A stretch of 64,000 nt of DNA from an uncultured Prevotella sp. (GTDB taxonomy: Bacteria > Bacteroidota > Bacteroidia > Bacteroidales > Bacteroidaceae): NCBI GenBank assembly GCA_934202525.1, contig CAKPYB010000002.1, forward strand, positions 62,001 through 126,000. Direction: 5' to 3'. A program made the position numbers and the translations under genes. Within the stretch, counting starts at the first letter, position 1; each line of letters begins with the position of its first letter. Shown here piece by piece: positions 60,770-64,000 of the stretch. The notes under the pieces were generated by a model. The model did not search any database and was not told where the DNA came from. It worked only from the letters and a program-made list of their open reading frames with translations.

Positions 60770-62644
60770 ATGAAACAAATAAAATTATATATCGGAATCA
60801 TGGCAGTCCTGTTAACAGCAATGTTGACAGGCTGCTCTGACTGTATTGCCGACAGCGAACCTTCTAAAGACGAGACAGAAGAAGGTTACTACACAGCCAG
60901 TTTCAATGTATCCATCCCCAACTTCGAACAGCAGGTAACCCGAAGCATCGTATTCATGAATGAAGGAATTGGGAAAGACTGCATGAAACTCTTCTGCTTT
61001 GACAATGAAGGTCAGTTTGTAGGTATCGGCAAGGTTACAAAATTTGATGAAATCAAAGGATTCACAAGAGACAATAATGGTACAATTCATGATAATGGAG
61101 ACATTCATCCAGATGGAAGCACAGAACCTCATAATTTCTATGCAACCATACCAAACCAAACTTCCCGTATCCATCTGGTAGCCAACACCGAAAGCCAATA
61201 TAAAACCATCAACTGGGACAACCAGGCAAATTGGGTGGGTATGCATGAAAATATGCTCATGACTACATTTGAAACAGAACATGGTGAAAACCAGGCTGCC
61301 TATATACGCTACTGGGGATATATCAAGAAAGACTCTCCGGAAGAACTGAAAGAGTATCTGAAACCAGATACCAAAAAGAAAGATTATATCATTCATCTCA
61401 TCAGAGACAGAGCGAAGATTTCTGCTGACTGGAGCGATGCGGTAAAGAAAGCAAATCCTGGTATAAAAAACGACTTTATAATGACAGTCATCAATGGTGT
61501 GGCTTACGGAACGCTGGCTCCCTTCAACAGAGACAGTCTGTTATTCAACCCTACTACAGGAGATGATAAGTGGGTATGGAAGGTAAATTATGTTACCCCA
61601 GCCATCAACACCCGAAGGCTGAAAGGTGATGTTGGTCAGATGTTCAACCCGACAGCAGCTTTCGAAGAGCATAATTTGCCTACAGATCCAGCAAAAGTGA
61701 TTTTGTGGCATGATAATCTCTTTTACCTGATTTACTTACAGGACAGCAACAATAAGCCATACGCCATCAAGCGTAATTATGAATATAAAATCATTATTGA
61801 TAAGCTGGATAAGAGCTATGGCAATTCTAATCCTGAGATAGTATTGAAAAGTGCACCGGCAAACAACCCTTGGATTAGAGTAGAACAGATTGTACCGGGC
61901 GTTTCTGATGGAAATTACGAACTGGCTATCGTCGGAGGTACTTATAAGTCTGTAAATAAAGGTGAAGATACTGAGCAAACGGTACAGTTCACTTATAAGG
62001 GTAGCGATGCCGATACAAAACTTCCTACCGATTTCGAGGCTTTATGGACCGAGAATCTGGCATACGCAACAGCAGATGCTCCAGTGGTTACCAACTATAC
62101 TTATAATGAAGCATCAAAGACCGGTACCGGTACCATCACCTACAAGCTGGACAAGATAGACAAGACCTGGCGAGAAGGCATCATCCACCTCATCGACAAG
62201 AAACATGGACTCAACAGAAATATCCATCTCTATAGTGTGAGTGAGGCTAGTTATGACTTCCAAAATGCCGATAATATAGGCGCAACATTGAACAGCGAGG
62301 GAGATTTCACAATCACCATTCCTAAGGATTATCCTGACGGACTGCTGCCTGTGAATTTCAAAATCGCATCCAATGATATCAATCCAAAGGACTGGAAGGT
62401 AGAAATAGGTGATACTGAAACCGAAACGGACAACGACTGCAAAACAGGCAGCTGGTTTACCTATAAGGCTGAAGTAATTCAAAGAGGTAACGAACAGCAG
62501 GAAACTGGCAGAACCTATACATATACCTTTAAGTTGAGGAATGTGCGCAGCAATGCGAAAAAAGGTGATAAGGGATGCTTCTGGCTGAAGGCTGATAACT
62601 TCAACCAAGGAAAGGCCAAGAAGTTTGAATTCACCTATCAGTAG
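60770..62644 (+). CDS. Large pilus-locus lipoprotein (fimbrillin-like, DUF4906-type?)
   Basis: 624-aa lipoprotein (MKQIKLYIGIMAVLLTAMLTGCSDC, lipobox LTGC). The N-terminal part is fimbrillin-like (YYTASFNVSIPNFEQQVTRSIVFMNEG, CMKLFCFDNEGQFVGIGKV). The middle has conserved-looking ILWHDNLFYLIYLQDSNNKPYAIKRNYEYKIIIDKLD, followed by Ig-like beta domains to the end (TVQFTYKGSDADTKL, RTYTYTFKLRNVRSNAKKGDKG). Similar large proteins close type V pilus operons and may be tip components. I am not certain of the DUF4906 label. It ends the operon before a terminator at 62804-62858. Confidence 0.68.
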   Translation: MKQIKLYIGIMAVLLTAMLTGCSDCIADSEPSKDETEEGYYTASFNVSIPNFEQQVTRSIVFMNEGIGKDCMKLFCFDNEGQFVGIGKVTKFDEIKGFTRDNNGTIHDNGDIHPDGSTEPHNFYATIPNQTSRIHLVANTESQYKTINWDNQANWVGMHENMLMTTFETEHGENQAAYIRYWGYIKKDSPEELKEYLKPDTKKKDYIIHLIRDRAKISADWSDAVKKANPGIKNDFIMTVINGVAYGTLAPFNRDSLLFNPTTGDDKWVWKVNYVTPAINTRRLKGDVGQMFNPTAAFEEHNLPTDPAKVILWHDNLFYLIYLQDSNNKPYAIKRNYEYKIIIDKLDKSYGNSNPEIVLKSAPANNPWIRVEQIVPGVSDGNYELAIVGGTYKSVNKGEDTEQTVQFTYKGSDADTKLPTDFEALWTENLAYATADAPVVTNYTYNEASKTGTGTITYKLDKIDKTWREGIIHLIDKKHGLNRNIHLYSVSEASYDFQNADNIGATLNSEGDFTITIPKDYPDGLLPVNFKIASNDINPKDWKVEIGDTETETDNDCKTGSWFTYKAEVIQRGNEQQETGRTYTYTFKLRNVRSNAKKGDKGCFWLKADNFNQGKAKKFEFTYQ

Positions 62645-62786
62645 TAAGTCTTAGAAAAGTTTAGTTCATATATCTGTATCGGGGCGCATATCGTTTCAAA
62701 ATATAAATGCCCCACAAATATCAATGAAATAGGTAATAAAATAATTATCATTTACTATACAAATAGTATGCGGGAACCAATAAATT

Positions 62787-62801
62787 AAACTAGACTGGTC
62801 G
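62787..62801 (+). repeat. 15-nt direct repeat, copy 1
   Basis: AAACTAGACTGGTCG, identical to 63746-63760. The two copies enclose the DUF5106/thioredoxin-like gene. Confidence 0.7.
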
Positions 62802-62803
62802 TT

Positions 62804-62858
62804 GGAACTGTAGTTGCCGAGGTGATCTCACCTTCTATAGTTCCGCGGCTTTTTTTTA
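62804..62858 (+). terminator. Terminator after the pilus operon
   Basis: GGAACTGTAG pairs with CTATAGTTCC, with an inner AGGTGA/CACCT hairpin, followed by GCGGC and eight T. It is 160 nt after the last pilus gene. Confidence 0.75.
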
Positions 62859-62892
62859 TATAAAAAACCTTGCCACTTTCAATTTTATTTTG

Positions 62893-62900
62893 TAATTTTG
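62893..62900 (+). promoter_or_regulatory. -7 box for the DUF5106/thioredoxin-like gene
   Basis: TAATTTTG, 36 nt upstream of the ATG at 62936. Confidence 0.58.
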
Positions 62901-62935
62901 CACCCGTTAGTAATATCATTAATTCCAATATAAAG

Positions 62936-63733
62936 ATGATGGCAAGATTCATATTCCTCAGTTTCATCATGATGGTTGGCGCCTTAGCTCCAGCCAAGGC
63001 TCAGAACAGTTTTCCATACCCTGCTCTGCCAGACACGCTGCGCAGCGTAGAGCAACGTGCTGCATACCTGAGTGAGCACTATTGGGACAACTTCAACTTC
63101 GCCGACACCCTGGAACTGGCGAACAAGGAGATGGCAGAACAGGGCTTTGTCAACTTCATCGACATTCTGGCACGTTTCAATCAGGAAATAGCCCAGAAGG
63201 GTATTGCTTCCTTCACAGCCAAAGCTTACCAGCAGAAGCCATCCAAAGAGAAGTTTGAAAGCCTCATCGAGCATTATTATGAGAACCCTGAGTCGCCCAT
63301 GCGCAACGACAGGGTATACGCCCTGTTTCTGGAAGACATGGCTAAATCGCCTTACTTCGATGAAACCGAGAAAGAAAGAATAGGATTTAAACTGAAACAG
63401 GCTAGAAAGAACTTGCCTGGCACACAGGCTACCAACATCAGTTTTATGCTGGAAGACGGTAAGACGCACCAGTTGAGCGATTACCGGGGAAAGAAAATTA
63501 TCTTATATTTCTACGATCCAGACTGCGAGAACTGCCACAAGATATCTGCATGGCTCGACAAACAGACAATACCAGCCGGCATCAGCCTGCTCCACATAGT
63601 TGCTGATAACCGATTGAGCACGATTTACGGGCTCAAAGCCATGCCAACCATTTACCTGTTGGATAAAGAGAATAAGGTGATATTGAAAGACTGTACACCG
63701 GAACAGCTCATGGAAACGTTACGGGGAAAATGA
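62936..63733 (+). CDS. DUF5106/thioredoxin-like exported protein
   Basis: 265-aa exported protein, signal peptide MMARFIFLSFIMMVGALAPAKAQ (ATG 62936 or 62939; the longer upstream frame crosses the promoter). The N-terminal helical part (~25-155: RSVEQRAAYLSEHYWDNFNFAD, KFESLIEHYYENPESPMRND) fits DUF5106. The C-terminal ~110 residues form a TlpA-like thioredoxin fold (LSDYRGKKIILYFYDPDCENCHKI with CxxC, YGLKAMPTIYLLDKENKV with cis-Pro). It is probably a periplasmic thiol-disulfide protein. It is monocistronic, with an identical 15-nt sequence on either side. Confidence 0.85.
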   Translation: MMARFIFLSFIMMVGALAPAKAQNSFPYPALPDTLRSVEQRAAYLSEHYWDNFNFADTLELANKEMAEQGFVNFIDILARFNQEIAQKGIASFTAKAYQQKPSKEKFESLIEHYYENPESPMRNDRVYALFLEDMAKSPYFDETEKERIGFKLKQARKNLPGTQATNISFMLEDGKTHQLSDYRGKKIILYFYDPDCENCHKISAWLDKQTIPAGISLLHIVADNRLSTIYGLKAMPTIYLLDKENKVILKDCTPEQLMETLRGK

Positions 63734-63745
63734 AAACAGAAAGTA

Positions 63746-63760
63746 AAACTAGACTGGTCG
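63746..63760 (+). repeat. 15-nt direct repeat, copy 2
   Basis: AAACTAGACTGGTCG, identical to 62787-62801, 13 nt after the stop of the enclosed gene. Confidence 0.7.
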
Positions 63761-63910
63761 AAAGAAGCGACATCTGTTATTGAATAAACATATCATTTAC
63801 TATTAATTGTCTTAACTTCGTATATTATATATCAACATACCATTCATTATAATTGTAACTTCATATCATTTATTATATATCTGAATTGCATTCTACTATT
63901 AATATGTATC

Positions 63911-64000
63911 TTAATTAGCTCGGGAAGAGTCATACTTCAACTTGAACTCCTCACGGACGTGATCATTGCGCTTTACAACAACCACATAGTCACCATCCTT
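63911..64000 (-). CDS. C-terminal end of an unidentified gene, runs off right edge
   Basis: Minus-strand frame open from the window edge to TAA at 63911-63913; it reads KDGDYVVVVKRNDHVREEFK, then LKYDSSRAN. Twenty-nine residues are too few to name a family. The A/T-rich 150 nt beyond it (63761-63910) show no gene. Confidence 0.5.
   Translation of the reverse strand, partial: KDGDYVVVVKRNDHVREEFKLKYDSSRAN

Noticed and set aside
1..64000. tRNA, rRNA or prophage genes
   Set aside because: I looked for cloverleaf ends and rRNA-like stretches and for phage structural genes and saw none; a tRNA scan was not possible, so weak cases could be missed.

Overview
The window comes from a Bacteroidota chromosome, most likely family Prevotellaceae (Segatella/Prevotella copri group). 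The signs are SusC/SusD pairs, hybrid two-component regulation, type V (FimA/Mfa1) pilins, many -7 boxes of the Bacteroidota form TAnnTTTG, and a complete xusA-E/xyn10C xylan operon. I assign the species from gene content only; no alignment was run.

Layout. 1-2545 (minus): a DMP19-smpB-metH operon, metH running off the left edge. 2677-4517 (plus): a NifU-like scaffold gene and a GGGtGRT gene. 4536-6457 (minus): a complete group IIC intron, sitting between the GGGtGRT stop and a strong hairpin at 6461-6503. 6458-7314: a gene-free stretch with two arrays of exactly 22-nt period. 7315-38694: a large xylan utilization locus. It holds a CE1 esterase, an unknown secreted protein, a DUF6057/TolB-like pair, xyn10C, xusE, xusD, xusC, xusB, xusA, a GH5, a hybrid two-component regulator (HTCS) broken by one base at a G8 tract, a GH43, a GH31 and a second, kinase-less transmembrane AraC regulator. 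38749-50425: housekeeping genes (split 5'-nucleotidase, rplS, purH, an M23 peptidase, pgeF, obgE, adk, hpt, nnr) separated by repeat-rich intergenic DNA. 50455-62644: a membrane LuxR-type regulator divergent from a seven-gene type V pilus locus. 62936-64000: a DUF5106/thioredoxin-like lipid- or periplasm-directed protein and the end of another gene.

How the genes work together. Xus proteins bind and import xylan fragments; Xyn10C, GH5, GH43, CE1 and perhaps GH31 cut the backbone and side groups. Reading the promoters by eye I found the same operator-like element, a 21-bp direct repeat with cores CTTTG and TAACAAATACTTT, a fixed 20-21 nt upstream of a -7 box at five promoters: the secreted protein/CE1 operon, the TolB-like/DUF6057 operon, xusA, GH5 and GH43. 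It is absent at GH31. This defines a probable HTCS regulon and draws three proteins of unknown role (the 349-aa secreted protein, the heme-c TolB-like lipoprotein and DUF6057) into xylan use.

The most unusual non-coding items are the two 22-nt arrays (the first made of five tandem dyads with compensating arm changes), a 306-nt palindrome with equal 106-nt arms at 43408-43713, heptanucleotide arrays at several gene ends, a 23-bp perfect palindrome at 12947-13003, and twin hairpins sharing an identical loop on both sides of the GH31/regulator pair.
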